NCBI GenBank assembly: GCA_023431185.1
Contig: JAEYXS010000072.1
Span: forward strand, 1 to 31,784
Direction of reading: 5' to 3'
DNA: 31,784 nucleotides
Source: Verrucomicrobiota bacterium
GTDB taxonomy: Bacteria; Verrucomicrobiota; Verrucomicrobiia; Limisphaerales; JAEYXS01
A program made the position numbers and the translations under genes. The notes under the pieces are model-generated. The model saw only the letters and a list, made by a program, of their open reading frames with translations. It was not told the DNA's origin and made no database searches. Below, piece after piece: positions 1 through 9,002 of this stretch. The number at the start of each line of letters is the position of its first letter. Position 1 is the first letter of the stretch.

Positions 1-192
1 GGGAATCTGTGGGGGCGGGAAGCGGCACAATTGGCGAAGGACATCGGGGCGCGGGTGGTGATCCCGTGTCACTATGACATGTTCAGTTTCAATACGGCAT
101 CGACGGAGGAGTTTGAGCGGACTTGTGGGGAGCTAGGGCAGAAGGATAAGGTCATGCGGAATGGAGAGGGTTGGGAATTTAACCGCAGATGA
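1..192 (+). CDS. MBL-fold metallohydrolase, UlaG-like (C-terminal fragment)
   Basis: Open from the left edge to a TGA at 190-192, so only the last 63 residues are visible. The piece contains REAAQLAKDIGARVVIPCHYDMFSF split over codons 6-30; the IPCHYDMF segment followed by NT and an EEF stretch is typical of the C-terminus of UlaG-type (L-ascorbate-6-phosphate lactonase-like) metallo-beta-lactamase-fold hydrolases, where that His helps bind metal. The substrate cannot be told from this fragment, and many such proteins in PVC bacteria are generic Zn-dependent hydrolases. The last codons and the stop lie inside a 10-bp-period repeat (184-213), so the natural C-terminus may have been altered by a repeat insertion. 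Family call fairly sure, exact function unknown. Confidence 0.7.
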   Translation, partial: GNLWGREAAQLAKDIGARVVIPCHYDMFSFNTASTEEFERTCGELGQKDKVMRNGEGWEFNRR

Positions 193-213
193 ACGCAAAT
201 AGGCGCAGATGGA
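178..213 (+). repeat. Short-period repeat, three 10-bp units (family A)
   Basis: Three degenerate copies of a 10-bp unit: CGCAGATGAA (184-193), CGCAAATAGG (194-203), CGCAGATGGA (204-213), preceded by TTTAAC. The TGA stop of the upstream hydrolase lies in the first unit. A second copy of the family, in the same orientation, sits at 31749-31784; over the shared 35 bp I count 31 identical positions. Confidence 0.75.
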
Positions 214-297
214 AAATGCGTTTTGATGTGGGATCTTAGGTTGTGCGGCGTTCCTGATTTTCCTTGTCTATCATACAGCCAGGAGGAGGATGCCGTT

Positions 298-1197
298 ATG
301 CGCACCAAGATAGCTTCAATCCTTTCTTTCGCCGTGTTGGTTCTGCTTTGTGGCTGTCTGCAGTTCGAGGAGCAGAGCATGTCTTATCGGTATGATGAGA
401 AGACGGATACGTTGTATATCTTTCAGGATTACCGGGGAATCAGTGCCGGTCAGGGGGAGGGATTAAGCGAGGATGAGATCCGACAGTTGGAATCGGTGAT
501 CAAAACGGAGCGGACGTTCTTTTTCGCGAACTGGATCTTTGAATATAACCGGGAAGCGATGTTGGAGGTTCAAAAGGAGTTGAAAGGACCGGCCACGGGC
601 GATGATTCCAGCCTGACACCGGAAGAGCGCAAGCAGGTGCTTGGCCTGGTTGATGTTTTGCTGACGAATGTGAAGGTCGAGAACGGGCCGTTTTACTACG
701 ATGCCAGCAAGCGTCTTTGCGGGGTGCAGAAAGTGACACTCATGAAGGTTTCCGAAGTCGTGCGGAAAGCAAACGAAGTCATGCCCATCGCTTTGAGAGG
801 TGTGGCTCAGAGGCAGGAGGATGCGGCGGACAAAGCGGTGCTGTTGAAAGCGGCCGGGAAGCGCAAGGAGTTCATCCGACTGGATAAGAATGTTCTCAGT
901 TTTGTCTGGCCGATGACGCAACCGGAGTATGAGGAAACATTTGGCGCCAAAACGGAAAACCCGGAGGTTATGGCAGCTTTCAAGAAGTCGGGCGGCAAGA
1001 TCGATTTCAAGGATGATGAAGTTCATTTCAGCCTGGGCACGCCGCAAGACCACATAACCACCCTGAGTTTGCCGGTGGCGAAGGCGGAGAAAGATTACAA
1101 AGGCTACCAGCCCAATGCGGTGGAGGAGGTCAAGAAGCGGGCGGTCATCCTGGAGAATTTCGATGTGGAGGCGGCGCGAAAGGAGTTTTTGAAGTAG
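298..1197 (+). CDS. Lipoprotein of unknown function
   Basis: 299 codons. The start at 298 is chosen because a strong AGGAGGAGG ribosome site lies at 281-289, and because the protein then begins with MRTK, a hydrophobic stretch and a lipobox-like LLCGC with the lipid-accepting Cys at residue 20. The open frame extends upstream to 223, but that extension lacks a signal. The mature part is soluble, charged and helix-rich, with no recognised domain. It begins with a short segment around MSYRYDEKTDTLYIFQDY, which looks like a small beta hairpin. Likely anchored in the membrane facing the periplasm. It sits alone between a hydrolase fragment and a repeat-rich gap. I do not recognise the family; the lipoprotein call is good, the function is open. 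Confidence 0.75.
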   Translation: MRTKIASILSFAVLVLLCGCLQFEEQSMSYRYDEKTDTLYIFQDYRGISAGQGEGLSEDEIRQLESVIKTERTFFFANWIFEYNREAMLEVQKELKGPATGDDSSLTPEERKQVLGLVDVLLTNVKVENGPFYYDASKRLCGVQKVTLMKVSEVVRKANEVMPIALRGVAQRQEDAADKAVLLKAAGKRKEFIRLDKNVLSFVWPMTQPEYEETFGAKTENPEVMAAFKKSGGKIDFKDDEVHFSLGTPQDHITTLSLPVAKAEKDYKGYQPNAVEEVKKRAVILENFDVEAARKEFLK

Positions 1198-1215
1198 GGG
1201 AGGGGGATTTCAATC

Positions 1216-1243
1216 CGTGCTGCGTGATCCGTAGTGCGTAATG
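1216..1243 (+). repeat. Short-period repeat, four 7-bp units (family B)
   Basis: Four degenerate heptamers in a row, each beginning CGT: CGTGCTG, CGTGATC, CGTAGTG, CGTAATG. It lies 18 bp after the stop of the lipoprotein gene. Confidence 0.7.
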
Positions 1244-1285
1244 AGAAAGCGGCGGTTGGGAGGCTGTTTTGGGAAATTTTGTGTG

Positions 1286-1315
1286 GATGTAGTGGGATGT
1301 AGTGAGATGCAATGC
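1286..1315 (+). repeat. Short-period repeat, three 10-bp units (family C)
   Basis: Three decamers in a row: GATGTAGTGG, GATGTAGTGA, GATGCAATGC. The unit differs from the neighbouring families, but the design of about 30 bp in total is the same. Confidence 0.65.
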
Positions 1316-1450
1316 TGCCGGGATTTGAGAATGAAGGGCAGGATGTGGGGCATGGAAATGAAATTTTGTCCGAGAATAGTGAAGAATATCGAGGCTAAGG
1401 ATAACGCTGAGGCGTTGAGTGGTGGCATGAGAAAGAATGAATTTTGTCTC

Positions 1451-1477
1451 CATATAGCTCATATAGCGCATGTAGGG
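1451..1477 (+). repeat. Short-period repeat, three 9-bp units (family D)
   Basis: Three nonamers in a row: CATATAGCT, CATATAGCG, CATGTAGGG. It lies inside the upstream-extended open frame of the next gene, which is one reason to place that gene's start further downstream. Confidence 0.7.
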
Positions 1478-1650
1478 CTAACGGAGCGGGGGATTTTCTG
1501 GCAGATTGGAGGCGTATGAGAAACAGAAGTGGATGGAAGATGGTGGATAGTGGATGTGGGAAGGAGAAAGCCGCTTCAACTATGAAGTCGTGGACGACGA
1601 GAGTGAAGGACGAGAGGGACCGTTTGAAGAAATCCGGCTGGTTTGGCGTC

Positions 1651-4600
1651 ATGGTTCAGGTAATGTTTTCCTCGATGAATCCGCGCTTTCAGATCGGACT
1701 ATTGATGGGCTGGCTGGCGTGTCTGGCGACTCTGCCGGGGCAGGCGGCGGAGTCGCCGGGCAATCGCTTCACGTATCTCGAGGAGAATGATCCGTTTTAT
1801 GTGCATCGCGAGTTCCCGAAGCTGATCACGCCGCAGTGGGTGGGCGAAGATGGTGTGGAGGCGGTGATCACGTTGGGCATCGATGACATGCGGGACCCGG
1901 CGACGTATGAGGCGTATCTGCGGCCGATCCTGGAGAAACTGAAGGAGATCGATGGTCGTGCACCGGTAAGTATTCTCACGGTGAATGTGACGCCGACGCA
2001 TCCGCAGTTGCAGTCGTGGTTGAAGGAGGGTTTGTCATTCGAGGTGCATACGTTGACGCATCCGTGTCCGTTATTGAATGGCGGGAATTTTCAGACGGCG
2101 ACAAATGTGGTGCATGGCGGGACGGACCTGCTCGCGCAGATCATGGGGAACCAGCCGGTGGCGTATCGCATGCCGTGCTGTGACTCGATGAATACGCCGA
2201 GCCCGCGTTTCTATGCAGAGATATTCAATCGCACGAGCGCGGATGGGCGGTATTTGCAGATCGATACTTCGGTGATGAATTTTCCGACGAGCAAGGACAC
2301 ATCATTGCCGAAGGAGTTGGTGGAGTTGCCGGATGGTTCTCCGCGGTTCTATCGCTACAAGGTGCAGCAGCCAGCGGTGCAGGGGCAGAAGAGTTTGAAA
2401 TCCTTTGCGACGACGATCGAGGATTATCCGTATCCGTATGTGATCGGGAAGCTGGCGTGGGAATTTCCGCCGACGGTGCCAAGTGATTGGGAAGCATTCA
2501 ATCTGCGCGGTCCGAATCACGCCGAAACTTTGGCGGATATGAAGGCGGCGCTGGACATCGCGGTGAAGAAGCAGGGGACGTATAACCTGGTGTTTCATCC
2601 GTACGTGTGGATACGGAACACACAGATCGTGGAGCTGATCGATTACGCGCATAAGACATACGGGAAGAAGGTGAAGTTCCTGACGTTCAAGGAATGCGCG
2701 GAGCGATTGAACAAGCATCTGCTGATGGATCAGCCTTTGCGTGCGGCGAACGGGCAGGACAATGGCGTGCGACTGCTGGATATCAACGGGGACGGGTATC
2801 AGGATGTGATCATCGCGAATGATGATCTGTGCACCACGCGCATCTGGGATAATGACGTAAAGCAGTGGCGGAACACGGGATTCTTCACTTCGCTGGTGAC
2901 GAAAGACCGCAAGGGCAACAGCACGGAGACCGGAGTGCGGTTTGGCGTCGTGGGCAAGCCGGGCAAGGTATTCGCCATTGTGCGGAACGAGAAAGAAGCG
3001 AGCGCGTATGTGTTCACCGGGGAGACGTGGCAGGGAGTGCAAGTTTACCTGACGGGTCTGCAAGTGGAGGGTGAGGCGGTGTTCACGAAGTTGAAAGGCG
3101 TGGATCGTGGCGTGCGCCTGCGAGACGTGGACAAGGACGGAAGCTGCGAGTTGATCGTGGGCAATCCGGACCAGAATGCGGTGTTCTCGTGGGACGAGGG
3201 CAAGAAGACGTGGGAGCGGCGGGATTTCAATCTGCCGCCGGAGACAGCCATCGTGGATGGGCAAGGCAAGGATAACGGGTTGCGGTTTGTGGATATCAAT
3301 GAGGATGGGTTCGAGGATGTGATCTTTTCCAATGCGGAGCGGTATTCGCTGCATCTGTATGTGACGAATCCCGTGCCGCGTTTGGGGTGGTTCTCCGGGT
3401 GGTCGTACCAATCGCGGGCGGGCAAGCGTGGTGAGCCAGGTGAGATACCGATGATCGTGCGGGCGGGCGAATACCGGAACAACGGGGCGTGGTTTCACTC
3501 GGGGCATATGTGGATACAGAACGAGGACACGGCGCAATTGCCCGATGTGGTTGACCGGCGTTCGTATCAGCAGTTGCTGGCGTGGGAGACACCGGCACCG
3601 AAATCGCCGGAAGAAGCGTTGAAGACATTCCAGACCTTGCCCGGATTCAAGATCGAGCTGGTGGCGAGCGAACCGCTGGTGCGTGATCCGGTGGCCTTCG
3701 AGTGGGGCGAGGACGGCAAACTCTGGGTGGTGGAGATGAATGATTATCCGCTGGGCATGGATGGCAAGGGCGCACCCGGCGGACATGTGAAGTATCTGGA
3801 GGATGTGGATGGTGACGGGCGGTATGAGAAGATGACGGTGTTCCTGGAGAAAGTGCCGTTTCCCACGGGGGTGATGCCGTGGCGCAAGGGCGTGCTCATC
3901 AGTGCCGCGCCGGACATCCTGTATGCGGAGGATACGGATGGCGACGGCAAGGCGGATGTGCGCAAGGTGCTGTTTACGGGCTTCCGTGAGGGGAACCAGC
4001 AGCATCGCGTGAATGGTTTCCAACTCGGTCTGGACAACTGGATCTACGGTGCGAACGGCGACAGTGGCGGGCAAATCAAATCTCTGCTCACGGGCAAGGT
4101 GGTGGACATCAACCGGCGTGATTTCCGGTTCAAGCCGGACACGGGTGATTTCGAGACGCAGGCGGGACAGACTCAGTTCGGCCGGGTGCGGGATGATTGG
4201 GGGAACTGGTTCGGGAACAACAATCCGAACTGGCTCTGGCATTATCACATCCCGGAGCAATACCTGGGGCGCAATCCGTTGGTGACTGTGCGCGAGACGC
4301 GGAATTACCTGGCGAATTATCATGATTCGAAGCGCGTGTATCCCATCAGCAAGCCGATGACACGGGTGAACCAGCCGCAGTCGATGAACTACGTCACTTC
4401 GGGTTGCGGTCCATCGGCGTATCGGGACGAACTGTTCGGGCCGGACTTCGCGACGAGTGTGTTCGCGAGCGAGCCCGTACATAACGTGGTGCATCGCGAA
4501 GTACTGACGCCCAATGGTGTGAGCTTCACCAGCCAGCGGGCGAAGGGTGAGGAGACGAATGAGTTTCTGGCGTCCACGGATCATTGGTTCCGCCCGACGA

Positions 4601-6411
4601 TGACCAAGACGGGGCCGGACGGGGCGCTGTATGTGGCAGATTACTATCGCTTCGTGCTGGAGCATCCCGAGTGGATCTCACCGGAGGCACAGAAGGCGCT
4701 CGACTTGCGCGCGGGTGAGGACAAGGGGCGCATCTATCGCGTGTATCCAGAGAACGCGAAGCTGCGAGCGATACCGCGACTGGATCGTTTGAGTACAGCG
4801 GAATTGGTCGCGGCGATGGACAGTCCGAATGGCTGGCAGCGGGATACGGTGCAGCGGTTGCTGGTGCAGAAGCAGGACAAGGCGGCGGTGGAGCCGTTGA
4901 GGAAGATGATGGTGGAGAACAAAGCGGCGAAGGTGCGGTTGCAGGCATTGGCGACGTTGGATGGCTTGGGAGCGGTGGATTTGGCGATGCTCAAAACAGC
5001 GTGGAAAGACCAGCATGCGGCGGTACGGGAACACGCGGTGCGCTTGGCGGAAGGTAGGGCTGGGGAAGTGAGTGCGGCGCTGGCGAGTGGGGCAGGATTG
5101 CCCGAATTCAGCGGATTGGCGGGAGATGAATCGGCAAGAGTCAGGTATCAGTTGGCGTTTACGTCGCGGGATGTTGAGGGGAGTGGGGCAATGCTTGCAC
5201 AGTTGATGGCGCGAGATTTCCATGATGAGACAATGCGCATCGCGCTGCTTTCGTCGTTGCCAAAACATGTGGAAGCAGTAGCGGGAGCATTTTTGAAGCA
5301 GTCGCCGTCCAATGAACCAGTTTTACGAGCCGTATTTGCGACGGCTGCGATAAATTCTGATGTGACGATGTTAAACCGGTTGCTTTTGCAAGCTGGAAAG
5401 AAACGGGAAGGGACAGCGATGAATTTGGTGGAGGGCACATTGGAAGGATTGCGACACCGCAAAGTCTCGTGGACGCAATTCCAACAGTCCTTGGCGGAGC
5501 GTGAAGTGATGGAATTGTTTGCGCGAGCTTTTGCTTCGGCGAGGCAGTTGGCGGTGAAGCGCGAAGCGAGTGAGGCGGAACGCTTGGTGGCGCTGGAGCT
5601 TTGCGGGCAAGATGCCGGTGCGGCGGAAGCGGAAAGTAAATTGCTGAATGGTTTGCTGGTTCCACAGGAATCGCAAGCCATCCAAAGAGCGGCGTTGCAG
5701 GCGCTGCGACGTATCAACGGCTCGGCAGGTGCGGAGACGTTAGTTGCGTCTTGGACTTCGTTGAGTCCGGCGTTGCGCGGGTTGGCGTTCGAGGCGTTTG
5801 TGGGCCGACGCGATTGGTTGGGGACGTTTTTGGATGGTGTGCAGTCGGGCAAGATACCGGGCACGCAGATCACGCCGGCGCAGCGGCAGCAGTTGCTGAA
5901 CTTTCCGGCGCTGGAAGTGAAGCATCGGGTGGAGCAATTACTCAAACCGGCGAATCAGGACCGGCAAGCGTTGGTTAAAAAGTATCTGGCCGCAGACCGC
6001 ATGGTGGGGCGCCGGGACAAGGGGAAGCTGGTGTTCGAGCAGAATTGCGCGGCGTGCCATCGTTTGGGCGGGTTGGGGCAGGAGATAGGGCCGGACTTGG
6101 GGATGGTCGGGAGCAAGCCGACGGACGCGTTGCTGGTGTCGATTTTGGATCCGAACCAGGCGATGGAGGAACGATACACGGCATACACCGCCGAACTGAG
6201 CGATGGGGAGGAGGTCAACGGGGTGATCGTGGCGGAAACTCCAGCGGCTTTGACCCTAAAGACGGCGGCGGGCACGGAGTTGGTCGTAAACCGATCACGC
6301 TTGAAGAGTTTACGCAGTTCTGGGCTCTCCCTGATGCCGGAAGGGTTGGAAGTGGTGGTGGATGTCCAAGGGATGGCCGATTTACTCGCTTTTTTAAGAA
6401 AACCACAATGA
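1651..6411 (+). CDS. Secreted deacetylase/VCBS/PVC dehydrogenase/cytochrome c fusion
   Basis: About 1586 residues. Start candidates 1651, 1663 and 1675 all precede a signal peptide ending near PGQAA; none has a strong ribosome site. The frame is open to 1444, but that part overlaps repeats. Domain order: polysaccharide-deacetylase-like (about 70-354) with GIDDM (Asp 78-79) and HTLTH (His 133, 137), matching the NodB metal triad; VCBS/FG-GAP repeats (about 370-575) with DINGDG-type calcium loops; a PVC 'membrane-bound dehydrogenase' beta-propeller (about 660-1037, TIGR02604 type); HEAT-like repeats (about 1047-1437); a PVC heme-binding cytochrome c end (TIGR02603 type) with CAACH at 1466-1470 (nt 6046-6060). 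Probably periplasmic or secreted: deacetylation or binding of a polysaccharide coupled to sugar oxidation with electrons passed to heme. Domains are clear; the joint role is inferred. Confidence 0.85.
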   Translation: MVQVMFSSMNPRFQIGLLMGWLACLATLPGQAAESPGNRFTYLEENDPFYVHREFPKLITPQWVGEDGVEAVITLGIDDMRDPATYEAYLRPILEKLKEIDGRAPVSILTVNVTPTHPQLQSWLKEGLSFEVHTLTHPCPLLNGGNFQTATNVVHGGTDLLAQIMGNQPVAYRMPCCDSMNTPSPRFYAEIFNRTSADGRYLQIDTSVMNFPTSKDTSLPKELVELPDGSPRFYRYKVQQPAVQGQKSLKSFATTIEDYPYPYVIGKLAWEFPPTVPSDWEAFNLRGPNHAETLADMKAALDIAVKKQGTYNLVFHPYVWIRNTQIVELIDYAHKTYGKKVKFLTFKECAERLNKHLLMDQPLRAANGQDNGVRLLDINGDGYQDVIIANDDLCTTRIWDNDVKQWRNTGFFTSLVTKDRKGNSTETGVRFGVVGKPGKVFAIVRNEKEASAYVFTGETWQGVQVYLTGLQVEGEAVFTKLKGVDRGVRLRDVDKDGSCELIVGNPDQNAVFSWDEGKKTWERRDFNLPPETAIVDGQGKDNGLRFVDINEDGFEDVIFSNAERYSLHLYVTNPVPRLGWFSGWSYQSRAGKRGEPGEIPMIVRAGEYRNNGAWFHSGHMWIQNEDTAQLPDVVDRRSYQQLLAWETPAPKSPEEALKTFQTLPGFKIELVASEPLVRDPVAFEWGEDGKLWVVEMNDYPLGMDGKGAPGGHVKYLEDVDGDGRYEKMTVFLEKVPFPTGVMPWRKGVLISAAPDILYAEDTDGDGKADVRKVLFTGFREGNQQHRVNGFQLGLDNWIYGANGDSGGQIKSLLTGKVVDINRRDFRFKPDTGDFETQAGQTQFGRVRDDWGNWFGNNNPNWLWHYHIPEQYLGRNPLVTVRETRNYLANYHDSKRVYPISKPMTRVNQPQSMNYVTSGCGPSAYRDELFGPDFATSVFASEPVHNVVHREVLTPNGVSFTSQRAKGEETNEFLASTDHWFRPTMTKTGPDGALYVADYYRFVLEHPEWISPEAQKALDLRAGEDKGRIYRVYPENAKLRAIPRLDRLSTAELVAAMDSPNGWQRDTVQRLLVQKQDKAAVEPLRKMMVENKAAKVRLQALATLDGLGAVDLAMLKTAWKDQHAAVREHAVRLAEGRAGEVSAALASGAGLPEFSGLAGDESARVRYQLAFTSRDVEGSGAMLAQLMARDFHDETMRIALLSSLPKHVEAVAGAFLKQSPSNEPVLRAVFATAAINSDVTMLNRLLLQAGKKREGTAMNLVEGTLEGLRHRKVSWTQFQQSLAEREVMELFARAFASARQLAVKREASEAERLVALELCGQDAGAAEAESKLLNGLLVPQESQAIQRAALQALRRINGSAGAETLVASWTSLSPALRGLAFEAFVGRRDWLGTFLDGVQSGKIPGTQITPAQRQQLLNFPALEVKHRVEQLLKPANQDRQALVKKYLAADRMVGRRDKGKLVFEQNCAACHRLGGLGQEIGPDLGMVGSKPTDALLVSILDPNQAMEERYTAYTAELSDGEEVNGVIVAETPAALTLKTAAGTELVVNRSRLKSLRSSGLSLMPEGLEVVVDVQGMADLLAFLRKPQ

Positions 6412-6554
6412 CTTCAGGTGAATCAATGGGTCGGAAAAATTTGGGGTGAGAATTCGATTGCCCATTCCGGTTCAAGAGTTTAGAAACGCATTGGAAGGGT
6501 GTTCAGTGAGGCCATTTGGGCCGGTCAACTAGAACCCTTGCTAAGGAACACACA

Positions 6555-8936
6555 ATGTCAACTCCAGCTCCTGGAAATCAACAGTTCGATCTGGGTGAAG
6601 CGATCAACAAGCTGTCCGAAGGACAGAAAGTTTTTGGTGGTCGCTACACACTCATGAAGATCGTGGGTCGCAGTTCGCTCAGCGTGGTCTGGCTGGCGTG
6701 GGATGAGAAGCAGAACCGCGATGTATCGCTCAAGTTTTTCCCGGCCTTGGCCAAGGAAGATGCTTCGGCGCTGGCCAATCTGAAACGCGAGGTCAAGAAA
6801 TTGCAGGAGGAGCTGAAGAATCCGCAGTTGGTGGCGATCTATGATGTCGAGGTGGACGGATTGGTCGTTGCACTGGCCACGGAGTATGTGGAGGGGACGA
6901 CGCTGGCGACGTTGCGGGACCAAAAGAAGAACAAGTGCTTTGCCCCGCAGGAGATGGCGGACATGCTGCAGCAGCTCTGCACGGTGCTGGAGCAAAGCCA
7001 CACGGAATCACAGATCCTGCACGGCAACATCAAGCCCTCAAACCTGCTCATCACGCAGAAGGGCCAGCTCAAGATCGCCGATTACGGCCTGGAGCCGGTA
7101 ATCAATGATTTCATAAGCCGTACCACGGAGGCCAAGCCGGCGGGGCGCAATCTTTCTTACTCCAGCCCGCAGAAGGCGTCTGGAGAGCCGTATCGTTTGC
7201 CGGACGAGATCTATTCGCTGGGGGCCACGGTCTATGAATTGCTGACCAGCCGGCCGCCATTCTACACGGGTGATCTGGCGTTGCAGGTAAGCCAGAAGGT
7301 GCCGCCGCCGATGGTGCACCGGCGCAAGGAGCTTCGGGTCATCGGCGAACCGGTGCCGCGCGTGTGGGAGGAGACGATTGCCGCGTGTCTGGCGAAAGAC
7401 CCGGCGCAACGGCCGCAATCCATCAGCAAGCTGGTTGAAGGTTTGGAGCTTGAAGCGCCGCCCAGTGCCGAGATGCAGGAGGCTCCGGTGGCTGCGCCGC
7501 CGCCGCAGAACAATAACAAAACGATTTTTATCGCGGTGGCGGTCATCGTCCTGCTGGGAGCCATCGGCGGTGTGCTGGCCGGCCGGGGCAAAAAGAAGGC
7601 GGATGAAGTGGCGAACGTGATGCCGGTCAAACCGCAGGCCGTAGTGGACCAGCAGAAGATGCTGGATGAACAGGCGGCAAAGGCGCAGCTGGAGCTGGAC
7701 GCCAAGCGCAAAGCGGCTGAGGCGGAAGCCAAGAAGCTGCTGGATGAAGCAGCCAAGTTACGCGAGAAGCAGGCCAAGGAAGCTGCTGAAGCGGAAAAGG
7801 TCCGTCTGGAGGCCGAGAATAAGCGCAAGGCAGCCGAGGCTAAATTGAACGAATTGCTGGCCGAAGCCGAGAAGACCAAAGCCATGGCGGCTACGCAGTT
7901 GACGGAAGCGGCCAAAAAGGCAGCTGCTGATGCCGAACTCAAGCGGAAAGCGGCGGAGGATGAAGCCAAGAAACTAATCGCCGAGGCGGAACGCCTGAAG
8001 GCGGCGGAAGCCAAGCGGATCGAGGACGCCAAGAAGATGTCGGCGGATACCGAAAGCAAGCGCAAAGCGGCCGAGGCCGAAGCCGTGCGCATGGCCAAAC
8101 TGGCCGAGGACAACCGGATCCGGCAGATGGCTCTGGCGGCGGAGAAAGCGAAGCGCGAGGCAGAGGCCAAGCAACTCGCCGAACAGCAGGCCAAACTGGA
8201 GGCAGCCCGGATAGAAGCGGAGAAGAAGGCCCAGGCGGCGGCTTTGGCTGCACGACGGTTTGCCGCCGGCAAACCTTGGTTCAACAGTCTCGGCATCAAA
8301 CTGGTTCCGGTCGGGCAGAATATGGTCGCCATCTGGGAATGCCGGTATAGTGATTACGATGCCTTCATCCGGGATGCGAAGTATTCCGGCGGCACCGGCT
8401 GGAAGAGTCCAGGGTTCAAGCAGGACACCTCAGAGCCGGTCGTGAATGTCAGCTGGGATGATGCCCAGGCTTTTTGCAAATGGCTGACCGAGAAGGAGAC
8501 GAAAGAAACGTTGATTAGCGGTTATAAGTATCGTCTGCCCACCGATCAGGAGTGGAGTGCGGCCGCGCAGTTGTCTGGAGAATCCGGAGCAACGCCAGCA
8601 GACCGGGATCGCAAGATTGTCGGGGTCTATCCGTGGGGTAATGCCTGGCCACCGCCGGCGGGTGCGGGTAACTATGAGAACCGTGTGTCCTATGACCGTT
8701 ATGAGCATACTTCACCGGTCGCGATGTTCCTGCCGAATCCCAATGGCATTTATGATCTGGGCGGTAATGTGTGGGAATGGTGCGAGGATACGATGGGCAA
8801 TGGCAAGGTTGTGCGCGGTGGTTCCTGGCAGGGGTATGAACCGGGCCTGCTCTACTCCAGCGCGCGTAAATCTCTTCCGGCCGGAGAACGTAAACACGAT
8901 GTGGGATTCCGCATCGTCCTGGGTCCGGCGAAATAA
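6555..8936 (+). CDS. Membrane pseudokinase with coiled coil and FGE-sulfatase-like domain
   Basis: 793 residues. The ATG at 6555 follows AAGGA at 6543-6547. Residues about 29-310 form a Ser/Thr-kinase fold: beta-3 Lys60 in SLKFF, HGNIKPSN at 156-163 in place of HRDxKxxN, and DYG at 176-178 in place of DFG. The catalytic Asp is Asn158, and the glycine loop reads GRSSLSVV, so catalysis is doubtful. One transmembrane helix follows (about 323-344), then an Ala/Lys/Glu-rich coiled coil (about 365-570) with four repeats of roughly 39 residues starting KRKAAE. The C-terminus (573-793) is a formylglycine-generating-enzyme (SUMF1) fold with NVSWDDAQAFCKWL, YRLPTDQEW, GNVWEW and RGGSW, but the usual catalytic Cys pair near the end is absent (YSSARKS). 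Likely a signalling or binding scaffold spanning the membrane, not an active kinase or FGE. A terminator follows at 8964. Confidence 0.85.
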   Translation: MSTPAPGNQQFDLGEAINKLSEGQKVFGGRYTLMKIVGRSSLSVVWLAWDEKQNRDVSLKFFPALAKEDASALANLKREVKKLQEELKNPQLVAIYDVEVDGLVVALATEYVEGTTLATLRDQKKNKCFAPQEMADMLQQLCTVLEQSHTESQILHGNIKPSNLLITQKGQLKIADYGLEPVINDFISRTTEAKPAGRNLSYSSPQKASGEPYRLPDEIYSLGATVYELLTSRPPFYTGDLALQVSQKVPPPMVHRRKELRVIGEPVPRVWEETIAACLAKDPAQRPQSISKLVEGLELEAPPSAEMQEAPVAAPPPQNNNKTIFIAVAVIVLLGAIGGVLAGRGKKKADEVANVMPVKPQAVVDQQKMLDEQAAKAQLELDAKRKAAEAEAKKLLDEAAKLREKQAKEAAEAEKVRLEAENKRKAAEAKLNELLAEAEKTKAMAATQLTEAAKKAAADAELKRKAAEDEAKKLIAEAERLKAAEAKRIEDAKKMSADTESKRKAAEAEAVRMAKLAEDNRIRQMALAAEKAKREAEAKQLAEQQAKLEAARIEAEKKAQAAALAARRFAAGKPWFNSLGIKLVPVGQNMVAIWECRYSDYDAFIRDAKYSGGTGWKSPGFKQDTSEPVVNVSWDDAQAFCKWLTEKETKETLISGYKYRLPTDQEWSAAAQLSGESGATPADRDRKIVGVYPWGNAWPPPAGAGNYENRVSYDRYEHTSPVAMFLPNPNGIYDLGGNVWEWCEDTMGNGKVVRGGSWQGYEPGLLYSSARKSLPAGERKHDVGFRIVLGPAK

Positions 8937-8963
8937 GCGGGATTGGCGGGTAGTTTTTCAAAC

Positions 8964-8995
8964 ACCCGGGCGACCTTGATCGCCCGGGTCTTTTC
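8964..8995 (+). terminator. Rho-independent terminator after the pseudokinase gene
   Basis: Perfect 10-bp stem (ACCCGGGCGA at 8964-8973, TCGCCCGGGT at 8980-8989) with a 6-base loop, followed by CTTTTC. It lies 27 bp after the stop at 8936. Confidence 0.85.
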
Positions 8996-9002
8996 GTATC
9001 TT

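Larger units (their letters stand above)
1198..1650. other. Gene-free gap with clustered short repeats
   Basis: No convincing gene. It holds three different short-period repeats (1216-1243, 1286-1315, 1451-1477) and an imperfect direct repeat, AATGAAATTTTGTC near 1357 against AATGAATTTTGTC near 1435. The following large gene is open back to 1444, but this stretch reads as low-complexity DNA rather than conserved protein. A GGAGG before an ATG at 1516 is the only start-like signal. Confidence 0.6.

Noticed and set aside
1444..1650. N-terminal extension of the giant gene from 1444 or 1516
   Set aside because: It would put 45-70 charged residues and a repeat ahead of an evident signal peptide. 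The GGAGG before 1516 is noted, but the export signal favours 1651-1675.
2302..4665. Long minus-strand open frame of 787 codons
   Set aside because: It lies fully antisense to the giant cytochrome c gene, is full of His/Arg/Pro runs and shows no domain; a shadow caused by GC-rich codons.
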